Assembly (NCBI GenBank): GCA_937981765.1
Contig: CALJOM010000013.1
Coordinates: 1 to 64,000 of the forward strand
Reading direction: 5' to 3'
Origin: an uncultured Bacteroidales bacterium
Lineage (GTDB): Bacteria; Bacteroidota; Bacteroidia; Bacteroidales; Salinivirgaceae
DNA length: 64,000 nt
The notes beneath the pieces are model-generated. The model had not been told where the DNA came from and did not search any database. It saw nothing but the letters and a program-made list of their open reading frames with translations. Made by a program: the position numbers and the translations under genes. This document shows, piece after piece, positions 17,252 to 28,084 of the stretch (the first letter of the stretch is position 1; every line of letters starts with the position of its first letter).

Positions 17252-19141
17252 CTATTTAATATTGTGATCCTTGAATACAGGTACGTATGCACGATCGGTC
17301 TTGGCAATGTGCGATACCAGCCAATCCTGTAAAAAATGCACCAAATCGATAGCAACGGTTGTGTCGCCGTTATCAAATTCGTTTTTGTAGTCTTGAATTT
17401 TTTGTATAAATTTTTTGTGCTGATCTACGTGTTTAGAAGTATCCTTATAACCAATAGATTCAAAAATTTGCTCTTCGTAACCAAAATGATACACAGTGTA
17501 ATCAACGAGCTCTTTGATTACCTTTCGTATTTCATGGTGGCTCTTTTTCTGTCCATAACTTATATAAAGGGCATTGATGAGGTCGAACAAACGGCGATGT
17601 TGCTTGTCGATGCTTTGAATGTCTAGCTTGTAAGTGTCGCTCCAACCAATGAATTTATCTGAACGGGTTCGAGCTTTGTTTTTGTCCACCGTTTTAAAGA
17701 AACCGATAGTTTCTTTTAATGTTTCAGCTAGCCCGGCAAACTCTTCAGCGCTGGTAGCCAATTCCTCACTCGATGCTGCGTTTTGTTGAATTACCATGTT
17801 CATTTGCTGAACCCCAGTATTAATTTGTTCAGCCCCGCGATTCATCTCCTCACTGGCAGCAGCAATTTCCTTGATAATTTGCGCAGTTTTGTTAACTTCT
17901 TCGGCTAAGCTCAAGGTATTGTTAAGACTTTTTTCAGAACTACTGAACGATTTTGCTGAAAGCACAGATATTTCATCGGCTGCCTTACGGCTTCGTTCAG
18001 CGAGTTTGCGAACTTCCGAGGCCACTACAGCAAAACCTTTTCCATGCTCACCGGCGCGCGCCGCTTCAACGGCAGCGTTGAGGGCTAATATATTCGTTTG
18101 AAAAGCTATGTCGTTGATTATGGTAATTTTTTGGGTTATATCACGTATTGCTTCCATGCTCTCTTTGCTGGCCTGCTCGGTCTCTTTCATCATGATAATG
18201 GTGGAAGCATAGATCTTTTCAGCCATTCGGCTGTTGTCTGCATTTTGTTGAATATTGGCCACCATCTGTTCTATGGACGAAGATATTTCCTCAGCCGATG
18301 CTGCCTGCTCCGATGCGCCTTGGGAAATGTTTTGTGAAGCTGCGCTTATCTGATCGCTGCCGTTTACTATATTGTCGGCTCCCTGAATTATGGAATTAAC
18401 TATTTCGTGCAGTTTGCTGTTCATTTTGTTAAACGATCGAATCAATGTGCTTATTTCATCCTTTCGATTATCAATAACTTCATAACCAACAATCCCATTA
18501 GATAAATCCATAAAAAAGGGCACCACTCGATGGATACGGTCAAACACCAAAGTCTTGATTAGGTAAAATAAAATCGCCAAAACAATAAAAAACAGCAACA
18601 CCATTGCTATAAAAACGCTCTTAATCTGAGTATTATACTTTGAATGGTTATGAATATAGTTTTTAACTACATTTTGGAACGATTGATTCAAAGTTACGCT
18701 GCCCAACTCCAATTCACGTAGGGCCGACTCCCGAACCTGTTGAGACTCTGAACGTGTAAATATTTCGGCTGCGGATCGATATCGCTGCCATTCATTCTCT
18801 AATTGATCCAACCCTGTTATCGATACGGGGGGAACTGAAACTTCTTTATCGAAAAGGGTAATCTTTCCTCCGTTTTTTAAAATTTTCAGCCATTTATCGC
18901 ATTCTCTCAAAGCCTCTATAAGGGTGATTTGGGAAGACTGAGAATTTCGGTTTAATAGCTCTGCCTGATAGCCTATTTGGTGAACATAACTCCGGCAACG
19001 ACCTAGAATCTCTACAGAATATTTTTCTGTAGTCGTATCATCAGATAAATAAAGTACAACGGCAGCGGCTGCTAATACCAACAAAACTGCAAGAAGCATT
19101 GATAATCTTCCCAAAAGCGACTGTTGACGAATGCTAAACAT
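17252..19141 (-). CDS. methyl-accepting chemotaxis protein with C-terminal hemerythrin domain
   Basis: The 629-residue receptor has a transmembrane helix (about 10-32), a periplasmic helical sensor (about 33-185) resembling the PilJ-type N-terminal domain ('LKNGG', then '[16 protein letters not shown]'), a second transmembrane helix (about 186-208), a weak HAMP region, a signalling coiled coil with tip '[20 protein letters not shown]', and a C-terminal hemerythrin domain (about 495-629). The di-iron ligands are all in place ('IDKQH', 'HFGYEE', 'HVDQH', 'HIAKTD'). Hemerythrin chemoreceptors such as DcrH of Desulfovibrio sense oxygen through this domain, so an aerotaxis-type role is likely. A separate bacteriohemerythrin gene follows 9 bases downstream. 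Confidence 0.92.
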   Translation of the reverse strand: MFSIRQQSLLGRLSMLLAVLLVLAAAAVVLYLSDDTTTEKYSVEILGRCRSYVHQIGYQAELLNRNSQSSQITLIEALRECDKWLKILKNGGKITLFDKEVSVPPVSITGLDQLENEWQRYRSAAEIFTRSESQQVRESALRELELGSVTLNQSFQNVVKNYIHNHSKYNTQIKSVFIAMVLLFFIVLAILFYLIKTLVFDRIHRVVPFFMDLSNGIVGYEVIDNRKDEISTLIRSFNKMNSKLHEIVNSIIQGADNIVNGSDQISAASQNISQGASEQAASAEEISSSIEQMVANIQQNADNSRMAEKIYASTIIMMKETEQASKESMEAIRDITQKITIINDIAFQTNILALNAAVEAARAGEHGKGFAVVASEVRKLAERSRKAADEISVLSAKSFSSSEKSLNNTLSLAEEVNKTAQIIKEIAAASEEMNRGAEQINTGVQQMNMVIQQNAASSEELATSAEEFAGLAETLKETIGFFKTVDKNKARTRSDKFIGWSDTYKLDIQSIDKQHRRLFDLINALYISYGQKKSHHEIRKVIKELVDYTVYHFGYEEQIFESIGYKDTSKHVDQHKKFIQKIQDYKNEFDNGDTTVAIDLVHFLQDWLVSHIAKTDRAYVPVFKDHNIK

Positions 19142-19343
19142 AGACTTTTTTTTAGGATTGTTTGGGGACTAAATTAGAGGTTTTTCCGATTCTACAAAAA
19201 AATCGATATTATTTTTTTTACGTGGGTGATACTTTTTTATAAGTTAGGGTCGATTTTAGAAATTTTTATTTGCCACAAAATTTTATGCATTTCCGAGGTA
19301 AGTAAGGTTAATTTTGAATTATGTTTTTCCACATGGGATCAAA

Positions 19344-21149
19344 CTAAAAGCGCGTAAATTCACTATCGTTGGGGTCATCAAGTCGGATATCCAAGCCGAT
19401 GATGGGTTTTGATGTTTTAATTGTTTCGTGGTTCTTAACCTGTTTGGGAAATTGGTTGTTATCGGTTTTTGTATTTTTTACGGCAAATTTATGATTACTA
19501 CTAGCAGTGAATGATTTTTTAAATTTTGGAACAACTGATGTGGGTTGATAATTTTGAGCAACACGTAGCGATAGTCTGTTGTTATTTTCTGTATTGCTAA
19601 TTCGGAAAAATGAAATAGCCTCCTCGAGAGCAAGTGCCTGGCTGTTGAGTTCTTCGGCTGCTGTGGCAAGCTCTTCGCTGGCAGCGGTATTTTCCTGTAC
19701 GGTATTATTAAATTGGTTAATAGCATTGTTTACCTGATTAGCTCCCTGATTGAGTTCGTTACTGGCCGAGGATATCTCTCCGAGCAACAAGGAGGTGCGT
19801 TCCACTTCGGGAATAATATCTTTAAGTTTATTAGTGGCTGTTTCGGAAACTAAAAGGCTTTTTTTAGAAAGTTCATCTATTTCAAGCGCAGCTTTTTGAC
19901 TTCGTTCGGCTAGTTTGCGAACTTCGGCAGCAACTACAGCAAAACCCTTTCCGTGTTCGCCAGCACGTGCTGCTTCAATAGCGGCATTTAACGCAAGGAT
20001 GCTGGTCTGACGGGCTATTTCGTTGATAATAGATATTTTTTCTACTATTTCCTGCACCGTTTTCATGCTATCGAACGATGCATCAGAGGCCTCTTTCATT
20101 CCAAGGACGGCTTTTCTGGCTATGGCATCGTTTTGTTGTACATTGGAATTGGTTTGCTCTATGTTGGAAACCATCTGTTCCATGGAGCTTGATATCTCTT
20201 CAACGGCGGAGGCCTGCTCGCTAGTTCTAATAGATATGTGCTGGCTTGTTTGACTAAGTTGGCTGCTGGCATTTACGATGACTTCAACACCCGCTAGCAC
20301 TTGATGAACTATTCTGCTTAAATTCTCTCTCATGGTTTCGAGCGAATCGGCAAGCTGACCCATTTCGTCTTTTCGGTCTAAATCAATGGTGGTTGTTAAA
20401 TCGCCTCTGGCAATTACCTTACAAAATTCAACTCCTTGGGAGATCGGATTGCTAATGGCTCGTGACAACAATACAGCAATGATTGTTGCCAATAGTATGG
20501 CTATGGTTAGAAATACTAACATCATTGAAGATGCCTCCTCTACCGAGCCTAAAGTTTCTTTAGTTGAATTCACAAGAAGTTGTGTGTTGGTTAAATTGTT
20601 GTTTTTTAATTCTTCCAAGCAGCTTCCAAAACTTTCCGAAATCGGTATCATGTCGTCAAATTGTCTTTGGTATAGGGCAAAGAGTTCCTCTTTTTCAACC
20701 GGATCAGCCGTACGTGCAATTTTTTGAAGCGTTTGATTTAAAATGTTATGAATCTCTAGCCAGGCAGTAAATTTCTGATTAAGTTGGGTCATCAACATTT
20801 CGCCTTTTTGGGTTAGTCTTGGTCTTTTTTGAATGCCAGCCATGATCTCTTTCATGGAATTAAAAATCTCGTTACGTTGATTCAATATTTTTAGAAATTG
20901 CTCTTGAGTGTCTGAAATTTTCTGATAATGCCAAACCTCAAGGGTTAATGCCCGAATTATCATCCTATTGACATTAAGTTGCAAAAAATCGTGCATGTCG
21001 GGCATGCGATCCTTCACAATAGTGGAGGTTACTGAAGAGAGATTTTTTAATTGAAAATAACCCAATATTCCAATTAATAGGGTTATAGCTGTCAGCAAAC
21101 TAAACGAGACAGCCATCTTTGTTCTGATTCTAAGATTTTTAAGTTTCAT
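19344..21149 (-). CDS. methyl-accepting chemotaxis protein, 4HB sensor type, second copy
   Basis: The 601-residue receptor has the same plan as the one at 6721-8460: MKLKN opening, transmembrane helix, four-helix-bundle sensor with the shared 'RALTLEVW' segment, second transmembrane helix (about 207-230), HAMP and signalling coiled coil. The tip reads '[20 protein letters not shown]', with Ser where the common form has Asn. A long polar linker (about 510-585) leads to a tail [11 protein letters not shown]. The last residues EFTRF fit the loose pattern x-[FHWY]-x-x-[FHWY] of pentapeptides that tether CheR. The gene has a long upstream region with a 14-bp inverted repeat. Confidence 0.92.
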   Translation of the reverse strand: MKLKNLRIRTKMAVSFSLLTAITLLIGILGYFQLKNLSSVTSTIVKDRMPDMHDFLQLNVNRMIIRALTLEVWHYQKISDTQEQFLKILNQRNEIFNSMKEIMAGIQKRPRLTQKGEMLMTQLNQKFTAWLEIHNILNQTLQKIARTADPVEKEELFALYQRQFDDMIPISESFGSCLEELKNNNLTNTQLLVNSTKETLGSVEEASSMMLVFLTIAILLATIIAVLLSRAISNPISQGVEFCKVIARGDLTTTIDLDRKDEMGQLADSLETMRENLSRIVHQVLAGVEVIVNASSQLSQTSQHISIRTSEQASAVEEISSSMEQMVSNIEQTNSNVQQNDAIARKAVLGMKEASDASFDSMKTVQEIVEKISIINEIARQTSILALNAAIEAARAGEHGKGFAVVAAEVRKLAERSQKAALEIDELSKKSLLVSETATNKLKDIIPEVERTSLLLGEISSASNELNQGANQVNNAINQFNNTVQENTAASEELATAAEELNSQALALEEAISFFRISNTENNNRLSLRVAQNYQPTSVVPKFKKSFTASSNHKFAVKNTKTDNNQFPKQVKNHETIKTSKPIIGLDIRLDDPNDSEFTRF

Positions 21150-21218
21150 AGTGGAAGTTTTTTAGGCAGTTTTATACTTTGATTTTAAGGTTGTTTCTGA
21201 TGAGAAGACTGATTTTAA

Positions 21219-21249
21219 GCATCTCTTTGGTTTTCAACCAAAGAGATGC
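21219..21249. repeat. perfect 14-bp inverted repeat in the chemoreceptor leader
   Basis: GCATCTCTTTGGTT (21219-21232) and AACCAAAGAGATGC (21236-21249) are exact reverse complements with a 3-base loop TTC. No T run follows on either strand, so it is not a standard terminator. It lies 70 bases before the start of the chemoreceptor gene and could be an mRNA leader hairpin or an operator. Confidence 0.85.
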
Positions 21250-21490
21250 AATCTTGGGGCACTAAACCAGTCAGGTCAGTAGTATACGTGAATAATAGTA
21301 ATTTGATGAATGGAGTAAGAGGTAAGTTCAGATGAAAGTTTTTCCTTCGAATGTTTGGGTTGAAGATTGATAAACATTATCCCGAATTTTATTATTTTCA
21401 CTCAAGATTTATACCATGTTTGTTAAAATTCCAAAACTATTCATTAATTTTTGTTAAATTTTTCTTTAAACTCATGATCAATATTCTACA

Positions 21491-21534
21491 AAAAAATCAC
21501 TGACTGATTATTTTTTTTCAGTCAGTGATTTTCA
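21491..21534. terminator. terminator of nifJ
   Basis: AATCACTGACTGA (21496-21508) pairs with TCAGTCAGTGATT (21519-21531) over 13 bp. A run of seven A on the left gives a U tail for the minus-strand nifJ transcript. Confidence 0.88.
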
Positions 21535-21552
21535 AGATTTTCGTATAAGAAG

Positions 21553-24500
21553 TTATGATTTTATTTCGGACATGCGTTTGTATTTCATGTATCTCCATTT
21601 AGCAGCTTCTTCAGCCACTTGGAATAATTCGGTGGCCTCTTTCGGAAATGCCGCCAACAGAGAGGTGTAACGGACTTCGCCACGAAGGAATTGCTGGAAC
21701 TTGGACCAATCGGGTTCTTTGGAATCGAGTTGGAACGGATTTTTACCTTCGGCTTCTAGGAGGGGGTTGTAGCGATAAAGTGACCAATATCCACATTCTA
21801 CGGCCTTAATTTGCTCGCGTTGAGTGGTTCCCATTCCAGACCGAATGCCGTGAGCAATGCAAGGAGCATACGCTATGATTAACGCTGGACCTGGGTAAGC
21901 TTCTGCTTCTTTGATGGCTTTTAGGTATTGTGCTTGGTTAGCTCCCATGGCAACCTGAGCAACGTAAACATATCCATAACTCATGGCCATCATTCCGAGA
22001 TCCTTTTTGCGAATACGCTTACCCGCAGCTGCAAATTTGGCAACGGCTCCAATTGGGGTAGATTTCGAGGATTGACCTCCGGTATTGGAGTAAACTTCAG
22101 TGTCGAGAACCAAAAGATTAACATCTTCGCCAGAGGCCAAAACATGGTCCAGGCCTCCAAATCCGATATCGTAAGCCCAACCGTCGCCGCCAAAAATCCA
22201 GATCGATTTTTTTTCTAAGTATTGTTTTAATTCCAAAATTTCTTTAGCAATTGGATGAGTTTCCGTTTGCAGTGCTCTAATAACCGCCTCGGAAACTTCG
22301 CGTGTTTTTTCACCGTTATTAATGTTGGTAATCCAGTCTTCAAAAGCGGCTTTGGTGGTGGATGAAACAAAGGTTATATTTTCTTCCATCATGGTGCGGA
22401 TTCGTTCGCGGATGTTTCGGATACCGGTTGCCATGCCGAAACCATATTCGGCGTTGTCTTCAAAAAGGGAGTTTGCCCACGCCGGTCCGCGTCCTTCGTG
22501 ATTTTTGCGATAAGGCGTTGCCGGAGCTGAACCTCCATAAATTGAAGAACATCCGGTGGCATTAGCTATCATCATTCGATCGCCATACAACTGGGTGATA
22601 AGTTTAATGTAGGGTGTTTCGCCGCACCCCATACATGCTCCTGAAAATTCAAACAAAGGTTGGGCAAATTGTGACGCTTTTACGTTGGTGGCTTTTGGGG
22701 TAATGTAATCTTTGTAGGTTACGTTTTTAACCATGTAATTCCAACGCTCAATTTCTGCTGTCTGGGTGTCGATGGGTTTAAGTTCAAGGGCTTTGGTTTT
22801 TGATGGACAAACATCGACACAGTTTCCACAACCGGTGCAATCTAATGCGCTAACCTGAATGCGGAATTGTAATCCCTCGTAACCTTTACCATTTGCTTTT
22901 AGGGTTTTAGTACCAGCCGGAGCCTTCGCCAACTCTTTCTCATTGAGTAGAAATGGGCGTATAGCTGCATGAGGGCAAACAAAAGCACATTGGTTACATT
23001 GAATACAGTTCTCGGCAATCCACTCGGGGATGGTGACGGCAATTCCACGTTTTTCGTATTCGGTTGTGCCTGCCTCAAATGTCCCATCTTCACGGCCCAA
23101 AAAGGCACTAACCGGTAGATCGTCGCCCTTGAGTGAGTTAATGGGGAAAACTATTTTGCTGATAAATTCCGGAAGGTTAGGATCAACTTTGGGATCCTCA
23201 GACGGCAGGTTAGCCCACTCGGCGGGAACTTCAACCTTGATTACATCTCCTCCTCGATCTATGGCTTTGTAGTTCATTTGAACAATGTCTTCCCCTTTTA
23301 GATGGAAACTCTTATAAGCGAATTCCTTCATCTCTTTGATGGCCAGCTCGTAAGGAATTACATTCGAAATTTTGAAGAAAGCCGATTGCATAATGGTGTT
23401 GGTGCGGTTTCCAAGGCCTATTTCCTCAGCAATTTCCGTGGCGTTAATAATATAAAAGTTTATGTTATTTTCTGCCAAATACTTTTTTACCGAATTGGGC
23501 AGGCGATTTTTGGTTGTTTCTACATCCCAAATGCTGTTTAGCAGGAAGGTTCCTTCTTTGACCAACCCTTTGAGCATATCATACTTGTCGAGATAAGCAG
23601 GTACGTGGCATGCAACAAAATCGGGCATGGTAACCAGGTAGGGGGCTCGTATTGGCTTGTCGCCAAAACGAAGATGCGATATGGTTACTCCCCCCGATTT
23701 CTTGGAGTCGTAGGCAAAATAGGCCTGACAATATTTATCGGTGGTTTCGCCGATGATTTTTATGGAATTTTTGTTGGCGCCTACTGTACCATCGGAACCA
23801 ATGCCATAGAATTTGGCTTGAAAGGTTCCTTTGGGAGTAACATTAATTTCCGCCTTGACCGGAAGCGACCGAAAGGTTACATCGTCTACAATCCCGACCG
23901 TGAATTGATTTTTAGGCTCTTTCATTGTCATGTTTTCGAAAACAGCTATAATCTGAGCGGGAGTTGTATCTTTCGACGATAGTCCATAACGTCCACCTAC
24001 AATAATAGGAGCGTTGGTTTTACCTTTAAACAGTTCTACTACATCGAGGTAGAGGGGATCTCCGTTGGCTCCGGGCTCTTTGGTGCGGTCGAGAACCGTA
24101 ATTCGTTTAACCGTTGTTGGAAATACGTTAAAGAAATATTTTGCTGAAAATGGGCGATAAAGGTGGACAGATATCAATCCTACCTTCTCTCCTTGTTGGA
24201 TTTTATAATCGACAACTTCGCGAATGGTGTCGGTTACCGATCCCATAGCAACAATAATATCGGTGGCATCGGAAGCTCCATAGTAGGTGAATGGATGATA
24301 TTCTCGGCCAGAAATGGTTTTTAATTGCTGCATATAATATTCAACGATATCTGGAAGTGCATCGTAGAATCGGTTAGCAGCCTCACGTGATTGAAAATAA
24401 ATGTCGGGATTCTGGGCAGTTCCACGGGTTACAGGATGTTCAGGATTGAGGGCATTGGCACGGAATGCTTTAAGAGCATTTTGGTCAATTAATTTTGCCA

Positions 24501-25077
24501 ATTGCTCCATCTCGGGGGCCTCAACTTTTTGAATTTCATGAGAGGTGCGGAATCCGTCGAAGAAATGCAAAAAAGGAACTCGTCCTTTAATAGCAGCCAG
24601 GTGAGCTACGGGAGCAATGTCCATAATTTCCTGAACACTACCGGTTGCCAACATAGCAAACCCGGTTTGACGGGTACTCATAACATCGCTGTGATCACCA
24701 AAGATAGATAGAGCCTGAGCAGCAAGACTTCGTGCCGATACATGGAAAACTCCGGGAAGCAATTCGCCCGAAATTTTATACATGTTGGGAATCATGAGCA
24801 ACAACCCTTGTGAGGCTGTAAATGTAGTTGTTAAAGCACCCGATTGTAACGAACCGTGCACAGCACCGGCAGCACCGGCTTCGGATTGCATCTCAACTAC
24901 TTTTACCGGTTGGTTAAAAATGTTTTTTTTACCGGTTGCGGCCCATTCATCAACATATTCGGCCATGGTCGATGATGGTGTGATGGGATATATGGCTGCT
25001 ACCTCACTAAACATGTAGGCAATGTAGCTGGCGGCATAGTTTCCATCGCAGGTGATAAATTTTTTTGTTTTGCTCAT
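21553..25077 (-). CDS. nifJ: pyruvate:ferredoxin (flavodoxin) oxidoreductase, homodimeric
   Basis: The 1174-residue single-chain enzyme oxidises pyruvate to acetyl-CoA and CO2 with ferredoxin or flavodoxin as acceptor. Domains in order: the N-terminal pyrimidine-type domain ('AAIYPITPSSTMAE'), the middle gamma domain, two 4Fe-4S motifs ('CIQCNQCAFVCPHAA' and 'CTGCGNCVDVCPSK'), a further cluster motif 'CMGCGETPY' and the thiamine diphosphate-binding segment 'GGDGWAYDIGFGG' with 'VYSNTGGQSS'. Its length is normal. The family is oxygen-sensitive, which suits a gene close to hemerythrin-type oxygen sensors. It is a single-gene unit with its own terminator. Confidence 0.97.
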   Translation of the reverse strand: MSKTKKFITCDGNYAASYIAYMFSEVAAIYPITPSSTMAEYVDEWAATGKKNIFNQPVKVVEMQSEAGAAGAVHGSLQSGALTTTFTASQGLLLMIPNMYKISGELLPGVFHVSARSLAAQALSIFGDHSDVMSTRQTGFAMLATGSVQEIMDIAPVAHLAAIKGRVPFLHFFDGFRTSHEIQKVEAPEMEQLAKLIDQNALKAFRANALNPEHPVTRGTAQNPDIYFQSREAANRFYDALPDIVEYYMQQLKTISGREYHPFTYYGASDATDIIVAMGSVTDTIREVVDYKIQQGEKVGLISVHLYRPFSAKYFFNVFPTTVKRITVLDRTKEPGANGDPLYLDVVELFKGKTNAPIIVGGRYGLSSKDTTPAQIIAVFENMTMKEPKNQFTVGIVDDVTFRSLPVKAEINVTPKGTFQAKFYGIGSDGTVGANKNSIKIIGETTDKYCQAYFAYDSKKSGGVTISHLRFGDKPIRAPYLVTMPDFVACHVPAYLDKYDMLKGLVKEGTFLLNSIWDVETTKNRLPNSVKKYLAENNINFYIINATEIAEEIGLGNRTNTIMQSAFFKISNVIPYELAIKEMKEFAYKSFHLKGEDIVQMNYKAIDRGGDVIKVEVPAEWANLPSEDPKVDPNLPEFISKIVFPINSLKGDDLPVSAFLGREDGTFEAGTTEYEKRGIAVTIPEWIAENCIQCNQCAFVCPHAAIRPFLLNEKELAKAPAGTKTLKANGKGYEGLQFRIQVSALDCTGCGNCVDVCPSKTKALELKPIDTQTAEIERWNYMVKNVTYKDYITPKATNVKASQFAQPLFEFSGACMGCGETPYIKLITQLYGDRMMIANATGCSSIYGGSAPATPYRKNHEGRGPAWANSLFEDNAEYGFGMATGIRNIRERIRTMMEENITFVSSTTKAAFEDWITNINNGEKTREVSEAVIRALQTETHPIAKEILELKQYLEKKSIWIFGGDGWAYDIGFGGLDHVLASGEDVNLLVLDTEVYSNTGGQSSKSTPIGAVAKFAAAGKRIRKKDLGMMAMSYGYVYVAQVAMGANQAQYLKAIKEAEAYPGPALIIAYAPCIAHGIRSGMGTTQREQIKAVECGYWSLYRYNPLLEAEGKNPFQLDSKEPDWSKFQQFLRGEVRYTSLLAAFPKEATELFQVAEEAAKWRYMKYKRMSEIKS

Positions 25078-25295
25078 AATACGTTATGTTTTTTGGTATA
25101 GTAGATTTTTCGGTTCTCTTTGCCACAAATTTTAGACCTTTATTCTAACTGTTTTAGCATCTGCGGGACTCTTACGTTTAGGAGCAGACATCGCTCTTTG
25201 CTGACAATTTATTAATAATTCAGCTTGGGCAGTTTTTTTTCTGTGAACGGGTCTACGTTTAGGCTTTATCTAAAACTGTTGTTAAACATTCAATA

Positions 25296-27074
25296 TCAAC
25301 CTTTATCCATGGTTAATAAAAACTCTTCATTGTTGCGTGTATTGGGCAACCGGCTAAGCATAAACTCCATTGCCTCTTGACTTGTCATATCGGCCAAATA
25401 TTTGCGAAGAATATACAGGCGGTTGAGGGTGTGGGGCGATAAAAGTAGATCTTCTCTTCGGGTGCTGGAGGCTAAAATATCCACCGCAGGATAGATCCGA
25501 CGATTGGAGAGCTTGCGATCAAGTTGTAATTCCATATTTCCGGTTCCCTTGAATTCTTCGAAAATCACATCGTCCATCTTAGAACCGGTTTCTGTAAGTG
25601 CAGTAGCAAGAATTGTGAGTGATCCTCCATTTTCTATCTTTCGGGCAGCCCCAAAAAAACGTTTAGGTTTGTGCAAAGCATTGGCATCAACACCACCTGA
25701 AAGTACTTTGCCGGAGGCTGGAGAAACAGTATTGTAAGCTCTTGCCAAACGAGTGATTGAGTCTAGAAGAATTACAACATCGTGTCCACATTCCACAAGC
25801 CGTTTTGCTTTCTCAAGAACAATATTGGCTACCCGAACATGGCGCTCGGCGGGCTCGTCGAAGGTTGAGCTGATTACTTCTCCCCGAACGCTTCGTGCCA
25901 TATCGGTAACTTCTTCCGGACGCTCATCGATAAGAAGAATTATTAGATAAACTTCTGGGTGATTGGCTGCTATGGCATTGGCTATTTCTTTGAGCAATAC
26001 TGTTTTACCGGTTTTAGGTTGAGCCACAATCAATCCCCGTTGCCCTTTCCCAATGGGTGAAAAAAGGTCTACGATACGGGTTGACATCGTTACCTCTTTG
26101 TGCGATGTTAAATCGAATTTCTCGTAAGGGAATAGTGGCGTGAGGTGATCGAATGGTATTCTGTCGCGAACAAACTCAGGATCACGTCCGTTAATCTTCT
26201 CTACTTTTACCAGCGGATAATATTTCTCCCCTTCTTTTGGCGGGCGTATTGGTCCCTCGATTGTATCTCCCGTTTTTAAACCAAATAACTTAATCTGTGA
26301 TTGACTCACATAAACATCGTCGGGGCTATTGAAATAGTTGTAGTCCGATGAGCGCAAAAATCCGTACCCTTCGGGCATTATTTCAAGCACCCCTATGGCA
26401 TTAATAATAGCATCAAATTCATAGCGCTTCTCCACCTTTGTGGGTTGTTCTTGAGGTTTGATATTTTCCGCCTGAACAACATGCTGAGTTTCGATTTCGG
26501 GTTGGGACTGCAAAATAATTTCATTATCCTGCACTATCGACAATTCAGATTCTGCGGAAGTTTGGGATAAAGTAGGTTCATCAATCTCTGTAACGTCGTT
26601 CGCAGCGGCAATATCGTCAACCAAAGGAACTAGTTTTTCAGGATCGGTAGGTTTATCTGTCTTTTGCAATTGTTGGTTTTGGTTAATGTTTTTATTGTTC
26701 TGATTCTGCGAACGTTTTCCCCGCTTTTTGGACGGATGGCCAGAATTCATTGGATTTTGAGGCTTAGTTGCCGGCTGAGGTTCATCTGAGGAGACCTGGC
26801 CTACTGTTTCAGTGTTTTGCTCAGTTTTGCCGATAGATGAGGTAGCAATTGGGTTACGTTTAGTATAATTGATTCGTTGACGCTTTTCAGTGCGTTTCTC
26901 GCCATTAAGAATTTGGTTGGTTTCTTTCTGCGATTCGAGAATAGCCTGCTGATCGAGTATCCAGTAAATTAAATCGTTTTTTTTCAGGTTGTCAAATTTA
27001 TTTAATCCAAAAGATTGGGCTATTTCACGCAATTCTGAAACAAGTTTCTTGTTCAGCTCTAAAATATCATACAT
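25296..27074 (-). CDS. rho: transcription termination factor Rho with long disordered N-terminal insertion
   Basis: The 592-residue protein is much longer than E. coli Rho (419). Residues 1-50 are the Rho N-terminal SAP-like helices; about 52-215 form a low-complexity region rich in Gln, Asn, Lys, Pro and Glu; then come the RNA-binding cold-shock fold ('[15 protein letters not shown]', '[15 protein letters not shown]') and the ATPase core with Walker A 'AQPKTGKT' and Walker B '[16 protein letters not shown]'. Such insertions are known in Bacteroidetes Rho, where the disordered region has been linked to condensate formation and altered termination. It is transcribed alone. Confidence 0.96.
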   Translation of the reverse strand: MYDILELNKKLVSELREIAQSFGLNKFDNLKKNDLIYWILDQQAILESQKETNQILNGEKRTEKRQRINYTKRNPIATSSIGKTEQNTETVGQVSSDEPQPATKPQNPMNSGHPSKKRGKRSQNQNNKNINQNQQLQKTDKPTDPEKLVPLVDDIAAANDVTEIDEPTLSQTSAESELSIVQDNEIILQSQPEIETQHVVQAENIKPQEQPTKVEKRYEFDAIINAIGVLEIMPEGYGFLRSSDYNYFNSPDDVYVSQSQIKLFGLKTGDTIEGPIRPPKEGEKYYPLVKVEKINGRDPEFVRDRIPFDHLTPLFPYEKFDLTSHKEVTMSTRIVDLFSPIGKGQRGLIVAQPKTGKTVLLKEIANAIAANHPEVYLIILLIDERPEEVTDMARSVRGEVISSTFDEPAERHVRVANIVLEKAKRLVECGHDVVILLDSITRLARAYNTVSPASGKVLSGGVDANALHKPKRFFGAARKIENGGSLTILATALTETGSKMDDVIFEEFKGTGNMELQLDRKLSNRRIYPAVDILASSTRREDLLLSPHTLNRLYILRKYLADMTSQEAMEFMLSRLPNTRNNEEFLLTMDKG

Positions 27075-27216
27075 GAATACAATGTTTGATGATTGAATTA
27101 ATTTATGGGTTCAATGGAATTCGGGGTATAAATGTTTCCCGCTGGCGGAATTTCTATGCAATATTAATACATTTTTTAAATTCCTACAACAGTTTAGGAT
27201 TTTTCAGCCGTTTTAT

Positions 27217-27996
27217 TCAAAATTTTTCAAACACACCAAGACCGAATAAAGCATAATCATACTTCGCCGGGTCTTGACTATCATAGCTTCGGAGTCTTTC
27301 CGTCAGCTCTTCAACAGCCTTCCACGAATCGTTTATGTTTTTAAGCAGCCCCAATTTTCTTGCCACTCTCCCGCTGTGAACATCGAGTGGGATATACAGT
27401 TCTGAGGCCGAAATGAACTTCCATACGCCTAAGTCAACCCCTCGAGAATCTTTTCTCACCATCCACCGAAGAAACATATTCAAACGTTTTCCTGCAGAGC
27501 CTGCCCCAATATTGGCAATGTGTCGTCTGGTTCGGTCGGGGAAGCCTTGAGTAAAATCATTATGAAATTTTTCAAGCATTTCTTTTACGGAGTGTCCTGA
27601 TTTTGTATAAAGGTAGTTGAAATAATTCTCCATGTTACCAAAGTGCAAAATTACTTCTCTGAGTCGGCCCAGAATTATAACAATGTCGTAACTATTTAAT
27701 GTTCGATAATAAAAAGTTTGTAGCTCTGACACCTCTTCGGGCTTGTTATTGATTATCCACTGGTAAGGGGATTGGTGCATACTATTCATAAGGTATGATG
27801 CTTTTTGAATAATAGCTTTACGATTTCCCCAGGTAATAAGCGATGTAAGAAACGCACTGATTTCCATATCCTCCTTCTGTTCAAACCGATGAGGAATTTG
27901 CAGCGGATCGGTTGCTAGGTACGATAGGGTGTTGTATTGATCTACTTTTTCATCCAGAAACAATTTAATGTCACTACGGCTTATGATTGTATTCAT
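27217..27996 (-). CDS. TIGR02757/DUF2400 family protein
   Basis: The 259-residue protein matches the conserved DUF2400 family by recognition: 'EDMEISAFLTSLITWGNRKAII', 'NMFLRWMVRKDSRGVDLGVW', 'LYIPLDVHSGRVARKLGLL' and the C-terminal 'DPAKYDYALFGLGV'. The pattern of helices and the 'PLDVHSGRVARKLGL' segment recall helix-hairpin-helix DNA glycosylases of the endonuclease III type, where an Asp follows, but no catalytic Lys or iron-sulfur cysteines are obvious. The function is not established; a role with nucleic acids is a guess. It lies alone, divergent from the LysE-type gene. Confidence 0.75.
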   Translation of the reverse strand: MNTIISRSDIKLFLDEKVDQYNTLSYLATDPLQIPHRFEQKEDMEISAFLTSLITWGNRKAIIQKASYLMNSMHQSPYQWIINNKPEEVSELQTFYYRTLNSYDIVIILGRLREVILHFGNMENYFNYLYTKSGHSVKEMLEKFHNDFTQGFPDRTRRHIANIGAGSAGKRLNMFLRWMVRKDSRGVDLGVWKFISASELYIPLDVHSGRVARKLGLLKNINDSWKAVEELTERLRSYDSQDPAKYDYALFGLGVFEKF

Positions 27997-28084
27997 TGAT
28001 TGTGGTTTTAGGAGAAGTGATAGGGATTCTTAAGTATTTGGGAATTATTAAAACATTTGTTTTCTTTGTGGGATAAATTGCCGC

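Larger units (their letters stand above)
21150..21552 (-). other. 403-base intergenic region between chemoreceptor and nifJ
   Basis: No gene is seen. It holds a perfect 14-bp inverted repeat (21219-21249), a minus-strand TAGTTTTG at 21439-21432 that could be a -7 box for the chemoreceptor gene (leader of about 275 bases), and the nifJ terminator at 21491-21534. The rest is AT-rich and shows nothing I can name. Confidence 0.6.

Noticed and set aside
25173..25263. Repeated 10-mer TACGTTTAGG (25173-25182 and 25254-25263) upstream of nifJ
   Set aside because: Two short direct copies 81 bases apart without further symmetry are weak evidence for an operator.
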